In this document: positions 9,009-16,680 of the stretch, piece by piece
Numbering within the stretch: the first letter of the stretch is position 1
How the letters are laid out: each line of letters starts with the position of its first letter
Origin: Rhizobium sophorae
GTDB lineage: Bacteria; Pseudomonadota; Alphaproteobacteria; Rhizobiales; Rhizobiaceae
NCBI RefSeq assembly: GCF_013087515.1
Contig: NZ_JABFCN010000062.1
Span: forward strand, 1-64,000
Direction: 5' to 3'
DNA: 64,000 bases
The notes under the pieces: generated by a model
Databases searched by the model: none
What the model was told of the DNA's origin: nothing
Seen by the model: only the letters and a program-made list of their open reading frames with translations
Made by a program: the position numbers and the translations under genes

Positions 9009-9836
9009 CTAAGCGGTCATCCCACCTTGCGAGCCGAGGTTAGCCTTTGTTAAGCCGCGCAAGATCAAGACAATGGCCTGGTCGACATGCGGAGTGCTCG
9101 CGAGAACCCGGTTCTCTTCTGCAGACAAACCGTTGTTTAGCTTCTTGCCCTTGAACGAGTTGAATTTGTCTCGGCCGGGCCATTCACGCACGCTATTCGG
9201 CTCCAGCACGCCGATTTCCTCGGCAACATCGCGAGCGCAGCCGCCGAACCCGCCCATGACGTAAAGCGGCTGTTTTGCTTGAAGCGAATGAAGCGCCTCC
9301 TCGGCGATTCCCGGCATGTCTCCCATAAACTTGTCGACGCGGCCTCCAAGGATGATCCTGGCATCGGTTTCCGCCAGCATCTTGTGTCGCATTGAGGATA
9401 GTCCAAGCGCCCATTCTGGCTCCGTCGGCTGATGGGTTTTCAGATTGTGGCGCTCTTTCAGATCGAGGTCTTTGCCGTTGATGTCTAACAGCCGAAGCTC
9501 GGCGACTCCCTCCAGATCGGCAGATGCTTGGTCCAACTGTTCTGGTTCTTGCCGAATATGGACCGGCCAAGCGAGATAGTTGGTCACACCTAGTTTGCGT
9601 GGATTGATCGTATCGCGGCGGTATCGCGCGGCAAGCTCGAATAGGAGGTTGCTAAAACCGTCGGTGCGGAGGTCCCCGCCGTAAACGAGCTTTGCGCCAA
9701 GTGCGAGTGTATGCCGCGCAATCTCAGTCATCGCGTCGCGAAGATGTTCCGCCTGCAGCCCCAAGCCTGGCATGTCTGGGCTTTCTGAAGTGGAGACCGC
9801 AATCGATTTGTTGTCCAGAACTTCCCGGTAGGTCAT
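9009..9836 (-). CDS. SLOG-superfamily nucleotide/ligand-sensing protein
   Basis: About 275 residues from the ATG that overlaps the upstream TIR-TIR stop (ATGA). It has the Rossmann-like SLOG pattern: SEHLRDAMTEIARH-type helix then LGAKLVYGGDL, and a second half with ARIILGGRVDKFMGDMPGIAEEA and PLYVMGGFGGCARDVAEEIG. SLOG domains sense or process nucleotide derivatives; in Thoeris the SLOG part of ThsA binds the TIR-made signal. Here the SLOG stands alone, coupled to a double-TIR gene, so a signal-sensor role is the simplest inference. No fused effector is visible. Confidence 0.75.
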   Translation of the reverse strand: MTYREVLDNKSIAVSTSESPDMPGLGLQAEHLRDAMTEIARHTLALGAKLVYGGDLRTDGFSNLLFELAARYRRDTINPRKLGVTNYLAWPVHIRQEPEQLDQASADLEGVAELRLLDINGKDLDLKERHNLKTHQPTEPEWALGLSSMRHKMLAETDARIILGGRVDKFMGDMPGIAEEALHSLQAKQPLYVMGGFGGCARDVAEEIGVLEPNSVREWPGRDKFNSFKGKKLNNGLSAEENRVLASTPHVDQAIVLILRGLTKANLGSQGGMTA

Positions 9837-11023
9837 CGAACTGCTCCCGCCAACCATTCCGTGGCACTACGTAGCTGGATATGCGAGGCGATATCGTGAA
9901 ATAGTCGTTGTTCCTCGGCGCCCAGGGGAGGGTCCGGGTACACGATAATTGTAGGCTCTCCCTCAGTCGCAGGCACGAGCGCCGCAAGCGAAATGAGTTC
10001 AGGTGGCCTGGGCAAGAACGTGACACCCGGGGAAGCTTTTGGACGCATGAGCTCGACTCTACACTGCCAAAGGAAGTCTCGCAAAATTTCATCCAACAAC
10101 GCGCGTATGACAACATCAACACGCGTCAATTTTCGGTCATCCAACCGGATAATTGGTACATTTCCAAGGTAGGGAAAGCCGCGTTCGTCTTTGTCGCTAA
10201 TGCAGTTCGCGATGACGAGAGGTCTGTGGTGGCGTTTAGCTTCAATAATCTCACGGCGACACCATTCTCTCGATGAGAACGAGTCCGTATGTATCGCCAC
10301 GACGGCACTCACCTCGATCTGAGAAAGCAGAACATCCTGAAATTTGACGCCAGGTGGGATGTCGTAAACGTCGAAGAAACTGTCCAGACCATCACGGGTC
10401 GTGAGCTGCTTGCGAATTGCCTTGGCGATGCGCTCCCCGGCGTCGTTGGGATCATGCTTCGAATGACTGAGGAATATATCGACTTTCTTCAGGTACCCGC
10501 GCAAAGCCTCTCTGGTCTCACCCGGGCGTCTCAGATGCTCCAGGTAGTGCCGGAGCATCCTGCAGAACTGGTAGGTCAAATGGCCGATCAGTGTGGCAGT
10601 GAGATCAGCAAGGCTGCCCTTCCATTTGAACCACCGAAGTGCCTGCTCGTCCAGCTTGAGGGCATCAAGCACTCCGGCGTCCATTGCCACCGGGAAGAGC
10701 CTAGTCGCGAGGCCGGTCGCTGCAGTCTGAGCGACTATCTCCTCAAGGTAAGAGGTCCATATCGGGTCTTTTGAGAACTGTTGATCTGCCAGAACGATTA
10801 CAGCAGACGTTTCGGCGGAACTGAAATCGATAGGCAAGGGCCTTTTTGTCCCGTCTGCGATCGCGAAGCGATAGACGACGCTGATGCCGGTACCCCCGGT
10901 AATCCGTTCATAGTTCTCCCTGCGGAAGTGCTCGAACAGTGCTTTCGCCACCTTTGGCCCCAAATCGAAATTGGGATGCCAGACAATGTAAACAACCAGA
11001 AACGGGCGTGCCGTGTCGACCAT
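9833..11023 (-). CDS. Double TIR-like domain protein
   Basis: 396 residues. Residues 1-150 form a TIR-like alpha/beta unit (FLVVYIVWHPNF, SAVIVLADQQFSKDPIW). Residues about 180-310 form a clear TIR: DIFLSHSKHD, then SAVVAIHTDSFSSREWCRREI with the W-x3-E catalytic pattern. The remaining C-terminal tail has no known domain. TIR domains in bacterial immunity consume NAD or make signals from it. The stop overlaps the SLOG start, so enzyme and sensor would be made together. No membrane segment is seen. Confidence 0.82.
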   Translation of the reverse strand: MVDTARPFLVVYIVWHPNFDLGPKVAKALFEHFRRENYERITGGTGISVVYRFAIADGTKRPLPIDFSSAETSAVIVLADQQFSKDPIWTSYLEEIVAQTAATGLATRLFPVAMDAGVLDALKLDEQALRWFKWKGSLADLTATLIGHLTYQFCRMLRHYLEHLRRPGETREALRGYLKKVDIFLSHSKHDPNDAGERIAKAIRKQLTTRDGLDSFFDVYDIPPGVKFQDVLLSQIEVSAVVAIHTDSFSSREWCRREIIEAKRHHRPLVIANCISDKDERGFPYLGNVPIIRLDDRKLTRVDVVIRALLDEILRDFLWQCRVELMRPKASPGVTFLPRPPELISLAALVPATEGEPTIIVYPDPPLGAEEQRLFHDIASHIQLRSATEWLAGAVR

Positions 11024-11149
11024 CGGTATCTCGCGTTCGCCCAGATTGCAGGCGAGGAAGGGGTTTTGTCACAAGTATGCCTTGAGATTACATAAGACGG
11101 GTATTTGGTGGAGATAAGCAAGCGGGTTGCGGCGAGGCTCTCAGGCGGC

Positions 11150-11725
11150 CTACCGCTCGTTTATTTTGTCATTGTCTTTTACCCACTCATTATAGACGGC
11201 ATATTTTGACTCGGTTTCCCAGATCCAAAGCCGCTCCTGGCCGCTTCTATCCTTCGCATTGCCCACATATGGGTAAATTCCAAGGTACTCTTGTCCCACG
11301 TACTTGCTGAGTACGTTTTTTGTCACCGGGAAGATGCCCACCTTCGAACGGTATCCGTCGAAGTAGCCGAGTTCCCAAGGCATCCATTTCGACACGTTCG
11401 AGTTCTCGCTGTGCAAAAAGAGAAGAGACTTCGACTGTCGAAGCCGCCTCCGGAGAGTTTCGGCGGTCGCTTTTGTGACGTTGTCAGGGGCAAGGTTTGG
11501 ATCGTCAAACTTATCGACGTAAGCCGTCAATCCATAATCCTTCAAGGTTTCCTTGACGCCTAAAATCACTTCGCTCTGCTCTTGCGACGAGTAACTGAGG
11601 AAGACGTCGAATTCGGTCGGAAGGCTCACTGAGGCCTGTTCCAGGATTGCCGTAGCGGTTTTTTGAACGCGTACCGTTGTAGCCTGGGCACGCGCTCTGA
11701 TCGCAGCTTCTGTGAATGTCGCCAT
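11150..11725 (-). CDS. TIR domain protein
   Basis: 191 residues. A helical N-terminus of about 35 residues leads into TIR strand A (FDVFLSYSSQEQ), then LTAYVD, SKSLLFLHSENS and WMPWELGYFDG, which holds the catalytic Glu. The end of the protein (VKDNDKINER) is charged. It lies between the UDG-like gene (86 bp upstream) and the TIR-TIR/SLOG pair (126 bp downstream), all on the minus strand. It could belong to either module. NADase or cyclase activity is inferred from the family. Confidence 0.85.
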   Translation of the reverse strand: MATFTEAAIRARAQATTVRVQKTATAILEQASVSLPTEFDVFLSYSSQEQSEVILGVKETLKDYGLTAYVDKFDDPNLAPDNVTKATAETLRRRLRQSKSLLFLHSENSNVSKWMPWELGYFDGYRSKVGIFPVTKNVLSKYVGQEYLGIYPYVGNAKDRSGQERLWIWETESKYAVYNEWVKDNDKINER

Positions 11726-11811
11726 AAAATTGCTCCATAGATATCAAGGGGTGTCCAGATGCTCGACGCCTTGACGTGCAAGAAATTAGACAGGTGTCGA
11801 CTAGCCGCGGT

Positions 11812-12480
11812 TCAGAACATGGCCAGCTGCTGGGTAGCTTTGGAGGCGGAAGGCAAATCGTAGAGTCCTTCGATCCCAGAGATGAAATCACTCTGCCCGC
11901 CATAGCTTGGGTGACGAACTTGCATTGCATCTATGCCGAGATCGGCGAGGGCAAGCTGCGCGTCGCGCCCGACGGCCACAACCACCCTTGGGTCGAGCAC
12001 GTCAAGAAGCCAGCTGAGCAGTGGGCGGCAGGCATTCCGCTCGCCGCGTGTATGGCACCGATTGGACTGAGGATCGCCGTGTTCATGCGGGTGGAGGGGA
12101 AACACGTTCCACAGGAAGACGGGCCGTTGGATCCGGTTGAGGGTCTGCCAGATGACGCTCGCGGTTCGCTCGGCCAATGCCGGACCCTTCGTCGCGCGGA
12201 CGAGAGGGAGGTCCCCGTAAAGAACCGAGTGGTCTGTCAGGTGAGCTTCATCGGTCAATGCGAGGCCGGTGCGTCGTCCGCCTCGATATCCAAGGTCGCG
12301 AGCAATCCAGATAGAATCGACTTTGCGATCGATCGCTGCATCCAGGACGAGCTTGAGGTTCATTCGGCGGATAGCCGGAGCGTCGTCCTGATCGAAATCT
12401 CCGCAAGCATCCGAGTACGGATTGAAGGCGTCCTTGAAGGAAAGGTCGGCCAATGTCTCAACGAACTCGGTGGTGTTCAT
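11812..12480 (-). CDS. Uracil-DNA glycosylase-like protein
   Basis: 222 residues. The fold is suggested by an early FNPYSD motif, then VDSIWIARDLGYRGGRRTGLALTDE, a LWNVFPLHPHE segment and the C-terminal RHPSYGGQSDF, in the place where UDGs have their catalytic HPS-type loop. UDG-superfamily enzymes remove uracil or related bases from DNA. Its ATG overlaps the MazG-like stop by four bases. With a nucleotide pyrophosphohydrolase and Nmad2 upstream, it may act on abnormal pyrimidines. Exact substrate unknown. Confidence 0.75.
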   Translation of the reverse strand: MNTTEFVETLADLSFKDAFNPYSDACGDFDQDDAPAIRRMNLKLVLDAAIDRKVDSIWIARDLGYRGGRRTGLALTDEAHLTDHSVLYGDLPLVRATKGPALAERTASVIWQTLNRIQRPVFLWNVFPLHPHEHGDPQSNRCHTRGERNACRPLLSWLLDVLDPRVVVAVGRDAQLALADLGIDAMQVRHPSYGGQSDFISGIEGLYDLPSASKATQQLAMF

Positions 12481-13616
12481 TGCGGAAGTTCCTCTATCGA
12501 TAGCGACCGCTTCTCTACATCAAGCTTGATCCGGCCGCGACGATTATCTCTCAGATATCGGAACGCGTGGTTTCCTTGAAGGATGGCATCTTCCCACAGC
12601 CAAAGGGGTGAGGCGTTCACCTCGTAGCCCTTGGCGAATTGTCGGACGTTCTTTAAAAGAGTGAGACTGAGGTCACCCGGCTTCTGATCGGCAAAAAATT
12701 CGAATTCTTTCGCGACACCAAACACATAGGTCGCCAAACCTTCTTCAACCTGGATCGCCCGTCCACCGTCTTCGCCTTCGTCGACGCGGACCTTGCTCTT
12801 CCGCTTGCGCTTGAGAAGCGCTCGGGTGACGGGTGACCATCCGAGAACTGCGGCATAAGCATAGTGAAAGACATCGTGGAAGCGGTAGTCGTCGGGCTCC
12901 ATGATGTTGTCCGTTAGCCGGTCTCCTATGAACAGGCCTCTGCAGCTCTGGAGCACGTAGCGTTTGTCATTACTTGCCTCGCGCTCGTAGATGTCGATTT
13001 CGAGCGTCCGAGGAAGCTGTTCATCAGGCGGAAAGTCCTGATCGAAAAGTGGAGGGTATACCCGTTCCTGCGGCCAGCGATCCTCAGTTTTTTGAAGGTT
13101 TGCGCGAGCTGCCTCTTCGAGCAGGACGTCAGACTCGTTGGCGACCTGCACCAGACGGTTTAGCACGCCAGCCAATCGGGTTTGCAGGAGCGATTTATCG
13201 CCGTGAGACGTATCCACCGTGCTTGCAAGCTCGCCGGTCGCAGCCGTCAAGCGAAGAAGCGTCTTTTCGAATTGAGCGCTGGGTGTATTCATCGGGAGGG
13301 TGTGTTGGGGCTGCAGCGCAGAGAACGCTAGGTCCGAACCGTGACCACCGCCTGCCAACGTGGCCAACTTAATGTCGGCATGATCTGCGATAATCGCCAA
13401 ATACCAAAGCGTATCCCCGAGTTCTTCGAGCACGGTTTGCTTATAGCCGACGATCGCAGCGAAATCGCGCTGGCGTTTCTTCACTTCGCTCAGCAGGCTT
13501 CCCACCTCCCCAACCAGGCCGAGCACAGGTAGGTCAAAACCATTGCCTTTGTTACGGGTCCGGTCGCTGCGAGAAGCCAGCAACTGATAATCGTTCAATC
13601 CGAGCGATGAATTCAT
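12477..13616 (-). CDS. MazG-like nucleotide pyrophosphohydrolase, two-domain
   Basis: About 379 residues from MNSSLGLNDYQ, the ATG overlapping the Nmad2 stop; an upstream extension is rejected as Arg-rich shadow sequence. The MazG core shows GLVGEVGSLLSEVKK and EELGDTLWYLAIIAD, the second giving the ExxD metal site. The first helix reads ExxS instead of the classical ExxE. The second half (HDVFHYAYAAVLGWSP, EEGLATYVFGVA) is a companion helical domain often fused to such proteins. The family hydrolyses dNTPs or NTPs to monophosphates, so the operon may clean or restrict a nucleotide pool. Confidence 0.82.
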   Translation of the reverse strand: MNSSLGLNDYQLLASRSDRTRNKGNGFDLPVLGLVGEVGSLLSEVKKRQRDFAAIVGYKQTVLEELGDTLWYLAIIADHADIKLATLAGGGHGSDLAFSALQPQHTLPMNTPSAQFEKTLLRLTAATGELASTVDTSHGDKSLLQTRLAGVLNRLVQVANESDVLLEEAARANLQKTEDRWPQERVYPPLFDQDFPPDEQLPRTLEIDIYEREASNDKRYVLQSCRGLFIGDRLTDNIMEPDDYRFHDVFHYAYAAVLGWSPVTRALLKRKRKSKVRVDEGEDGGRAIQVEEGLATYVFGVAKEFEFFADQKPGDLSLTLLKNVRQFAKGYEVNASPLWLWEDAILQGNHAFRYLRDNRRGRIKLDVEKRSLSIEELPQ

Positions 13617-14254
13617 GACTGGGCTCCTTGCGATCGTAGAGTCAACCATTCGAACGGGGCTCCTCGCAGGCCTCCTGGCCCAAGAGAGCGAATCCAGGCC
13701 ACAAATGCACCTTCCATCACCTCGTCTTTGAATTTCGAGCGGCCAATACCGTTTTTGCAAATGTGCCTGCCGCGATTATCCACGAGGTTTGCGGGGAACT
13801 CGGGTCCTTGCCCACCGAAATAGATGTAATCGTCGCTCAGGAGGACACGATCGACTTGCGTGTCGTTCGCAACGTGCTTGGGGTTGGGACCGCCGCTGAC
13901 TTGGCTATGGAAGGAGTCCCGCTGAGACCAGCCAGCAATTCCTGCCGCGTGATAGTATATATTGTCGCCCGCGCTCTGCTTTCGGCTTCCGTTTCTTATC
14001 GGCTTCTTGGCCTTGAACCGTGGCTCGGAGTCGTACCCGTCAAACGTCAGGTGGTCTGTGACACGCATTGCGTAAACTAGATGGCCACCGCGTCGGACGG
14101 TGCGATCATCGCTGCCACATCCCACGACCCAGTCTCCGATTTTGGCGTGCTGTCTGATCAGGGGCTTGCAAGTTGCTAATGAACAGATCCCGTAAAACGG
14201 ATTGGGAGCGAAGCCGCTGTCATACCTTACTATATACGAATAAATGCTCATCAT
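13613..14254 (-). CDS. Nmad2 (nucleotide modification associated domain 2) protein
   Basis: 213 residues from MMSIYSY; the start codon overlaps the TIR stop (ATGA) and its stop overlaps the MazG start (ATGA). Signature: SIYSYIVRYDSGFAPNPFYG, LATCKPLIR, GDWVVG, then RVLLSDDYIYFGGQGPEFP. The domain was described from predicted DNA-base hypermodification loci; its chemistry is not established. A diverged second copy lies at 15989-16631. The larger reading frame extending to 14545 is antisense to the TIR gene and was discarded. Confidence 0.85.
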   Translation of the reverse strand: MMSIYSYIVRYDSGFAPNPFYGICSLATCKPLIRQHAKIGDWVVGCGSDDRTVRRGGHLVYAMRVTDHLTFDGYDSEPRFKAKKPIRNGSRKQSAGDNIYYHAAGIAGWSQRDSFHSQVSGGPNPKHVANDTQVDRVLLSDDYIYFGGQGPEFPANLVDNRGRHICKNGIGRSKFKDEVMEGAFVAWIRSLGPGGLRGAPFEWLTLRSQGAQS

Positions 14255-14733
14255 TTCACTCCGCAAGGATGCCGTTTGATCGGAAGGACAGGCGCAGCGG
14301 TGCCATCGGGCAATTCCGATTTGTCTTGGTCTTCTACGATTGCCTCGACTATGGAGTTGCCGTGCCAGCCGACGAGAGCGTCGTGATACTCCTTCAAGGC
14401 ATCCGGCAGTTCGCAACCTTCTTCGCCCTCCGCCCACACGCCGACGATCCGTTTGCCCCGGCTCGCGGCATATTCGATTTCCCAGTTCACCCACTCGCTG
14501 TGGCGGGTATCGGCAGTGATGTAGACAATCAGTGTCGAGGCCCACTCAATTTGGGGGGCAAGAATAGAATACTTGATGTAATTCTCGTCATTTGCGTTGT
14601 TGGGATTGCTTGAGTTGATAGACGAGTCTCGGACATCAAGATTATGATCACTCAGGATCTGTTTGAGCTTTGGGAGCCCATGATCGTCTTCATGGATATG
14701 ACTGATGAAGACGTTTTTGAGGAAATTCGTCAC
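14251..14733 (-). CDS. MTH538-type TIR protein (ThsB-like)
   Basis: 160 residues. Pattern: NVFISHIHEDDHG, LDVRDSSI, WASTLIVYITADTRHSEWVNWEIEYAASRGKRIVGVW, with the family's W-x2-WE catalytic Glu. This DUF1863 branch includes ThsB, the signal-making TIR of Thoeris. It heads a block of four genes joined by 4-base overlaps (TIR, Nmad2, MazG, UDG), about 84 bp after the dTMP kinase. It is related to the plus-strand TIR at 15497. It may detect the infection and make an NAD-derived signal, but no ThsA-like partner is coupled to it. Confidence 0.88.
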   Translation of the reverse strand: MTNFLKNVFISHIHEDDHGLPKLKQILSDHNLDVRDSSINSSNPNNANDENYIKYSILAPQIEWASTLIVYITADTRHSEWVNWEIEYAASRGKRIVGVWAEGEEGCELPDALKEYHDALVGWHGNSIVEAIVEDQDKSELPDGTAAPVLPIKRHPCGVK

Positions 14734-14817
14734 TGTTAAAACCTTTAGCTGAAACTCGCTTCGTAAAAATCGCCAGCGAGCCTCGATGAAATTTCAATGC
14801 TATGAATTGGTTGCCGC

Positions 14818-15425
14818 TTACGAAGCTAAAGCTTTCGAGATCGAGGCTAAAGTCGAGTCAACAGCATCCGGCAGCGACCCCATATTGCTGATTTTAACGA
14901 CTGAATACTTGCCGCTTTCGACCGCAGCCAGCTGAGCATATTCTTCGCGAAGGCGCTGCCAACCGGTAAGATCTTCTCCCTCACGGTCAATCGGGCTATC
15001 CCTATCGACAAGAAAGGCGGCCGCCGGTTTGATGTCGCCCCACACCGTTTCTTCAGCGGCAACTAGCTGTTTCAGCGCCGTCTGATCACCGCCGCTGACA
15101 TTCCATAGACCAATGTCGACCACCAGAACCGATCAAGAACCACGTTCTTACCCGCTACAATCCAGGGTCTAATACGGGTTTCGATCACGTCTATGTGGGC
15201 GGCGACATGCAGCGCCTGCTTTGCGAGCGGGGACATACCGGCAATGCCAAATTCCTCCGGCGCATGATGGATACGGTAGATTGCTTTCCCCAGCGTGCCG
15301 TCATCGCGGCCCGGAAAGCTTAGAAACTCGGAAGAATCCCGAGGTAACCTTTGTTTTAGCTCGTGTACGATCGAAGATTTCCCGACCCCGTCAGGTCCCT
15401 CGAATATCAACAGTTTTCCGGCCAT
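14818..15425 (-). pseudogene. dTMP kinase-like gene with a frameshift
   Basis: The N-terminal part, from MAGKLLIFEGPDG, has the P-loop EGPDGVGKSS and the DRFWWSTLVYG block of thymidylate kinase (TMPK). The reading frame then breaks at about 15090-15110 and the rest continues in another frame from SGGDQTALKQL through VWGDIKPAAAFLVDRDSP to the stop at 14818. The joined span is 608 bases, one short of a whole number of codons, so a single missing base is the simplest explanation. It could be a true mutation, a sequencing error or, less likely, programmed frameshifting. Start chosen for its GGGGGAA ribosome site. It precedes the TIR-Nmad2 operon on the same strand. Confidence 0.8.
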
Positions 15426-15496
15426 AGTTTCCCCCGCGACTGTCGAAAACAAATTCAACTTATGGTACATGAGTCGTCAACAATTGGAGAAGAGAA
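15426..15496. promoter_or_regulatory. Divergent promoter region between TMPK and the second TIR gene
   Basis: A 71-bp intergenic stretch between divergently read starts. A good ribosome site (GGAGAAGAGAA) precedes the plus-strand TIR ATG. Promoter boxes were not identified with confidence, but both arms of the duplicated TIR-Nmad2 locus must be transcribed from here or through it. Confidence 0.4.
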
Positions 15497-15985
15497 ATGG
15501 CTGGTCGACGTCATGTTTTTATTAGTCATCATCACGCGGATGACGCGCATGTCTCCAAGCTAACGGATTCCTTGGCCCGGAAGGGCTACGAGATCCGAAA
15601 CAGCTCCATCAGGGCTAAACCAGCAAACAAAGAGCGTCTCGCCAAAGGCCTGGTCAGCGACAATGCGATCAAGCGCCTGTTGAGGATTAAGATGTCGTGG
15701 GCGTCGACGGTAATTGTACTTATCGGGAAAGAGACGCACGCAAGGCCGTGGGTTAACTGGGAGATCAAGAAGGCCCACGAACTTGGGAAGCGTATCATCG
15801 GCGTTTTCACCAGGGGAGGCACCAAAGCGGATATTCCGCCCGCTTTCGAAGACTACGGCAGTGATCTAGTCAATTGGAATCCGGAGGCAATTATCGATGC
15901 CGTGGAGGGCGCAGACCCTAATTTCCGTGACACTGACGGTTCTTCACGCGCCCCGGTCCACAATCCCTCCACATCGCGCTGCTGA
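15497..15985 (+). CDS. MTH538-type TIR protein, second copy
   Basis: 162 residues, related along its length to the TIR gene at 14251: HVFISHHHADDAHV, YEIRNSSIRAK, WASTVIVLIGKETHARPWVNWEIKKAHELGKRIIGVF, with the same W-x2-WE centre. It is preceded by a strong GGAGAAGAG ribosome site and followed three bases after its stop by the second Nmad2 gene. The pair thus repeats the TIR-Nmad2 order of the minus-strand operon but without MazG or UDG. Divergence suggests an old duplication or two independent acquisitions. Confidence 0.88.
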   Translation: MAGRRHVFISHHHADDAHVSKLTDSLARKGYEIRNSSIRAKPANKERLAKGLVSDNAIKRLLRIKMSWASTVIVLIGKETHARPWVNWEIKKAHELGKRIIGVFTRGGTKADIPPAFEDYGSDLVNWNPEAIIDAVEGADPNFRDTDGSSRAPVHNPSTSRC

Positions 15986-15988
15986 TCT

Positions 15989-16631
15989 ATGGCCGTCTAT
16001 ATCTACGTCGTCGCTCGGGATTTTGGCTTCGCGCCGAACCCTTTTCACGGGGTTTGCACTCTCGCCACCTGCAAGCCAATCGTCCGTCGCATGGCGAAGG
16101 TCGACGACTGGGTTTTTGGAATGGGCGGAGGTAAGCTTGGCGCGGTGAGCCGATGCATTTTTGCGATGCAGGTGACCGAAGCTGTCTCCTTCGACGAGTA
16201 TTGGGCGGATACAAGATTCAAAGACAAAAAGCCCGTCCGCAACGGAAGTCGTACGATGATGCTCGGTGACAACATTTACCACCAGAGCAACGATGGATGG
16301 CAGCAGCTCGACTCCCATCATAGTCGTCCCGATGGTTTACCTGATATTCACAACATCAAAACCGACACCGGGACGAATCGGGTATTGCTCTCGGAGCACT
16401 TCCTTTTATTTCGGGAAGGCGGCGCCGGAGGTCTCGAAGGCCGTTCTTGATGAAATTGGCTACAAAAACATCCGGGGACACCGGGTCTATAGGAATTACG
16501 AGTGTCAGGGACTGCTTGATTGGCTCTCGACAACTCAGTCGGCCAACCTCAATCGCGTGGTTGACGATCCCTTCCAGTTTCATCAAAGCGCCGCCCGATA
16601 TTCGGTAAGCGATGACAAGATTTTAGATTAG
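15989..16631 (+). pseudogene. Nmad2 protein, second copy, with one-base frameshift
   Basis: It opens AVYIYVVARDFGFAPNPFHG, LATCKPIVR, DDWVFG, parallel to the copy at 13613. The frame breaks at the T-run 16404-16407. Dropping one T restores RVLLSEHFLYFGKAAPE and reads on through DEIGYKNIRGHRVYRNYE to a stop at 16631. The span is 643 bases, exactly one more than the intact paralogue's 642. A T-homopolymer is a common error site, so check the reads before calling it dead. Positioned 3 bp after the TIR gene. Confidence 0.85.
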
Positions 16632-16680
16632 ACCATCCAGCGGTGGTGGACTTCGGAATAGTTCAGATTGCGAATTGTAA

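Noticed and set aside
14255..14545. N-terminal extension of the Nmad2 gene
   Set aside because: The extra 97 codons are antisense to the TIR gene and Arg-rich; the ATGATG at 14254 fits the paralogue's start.
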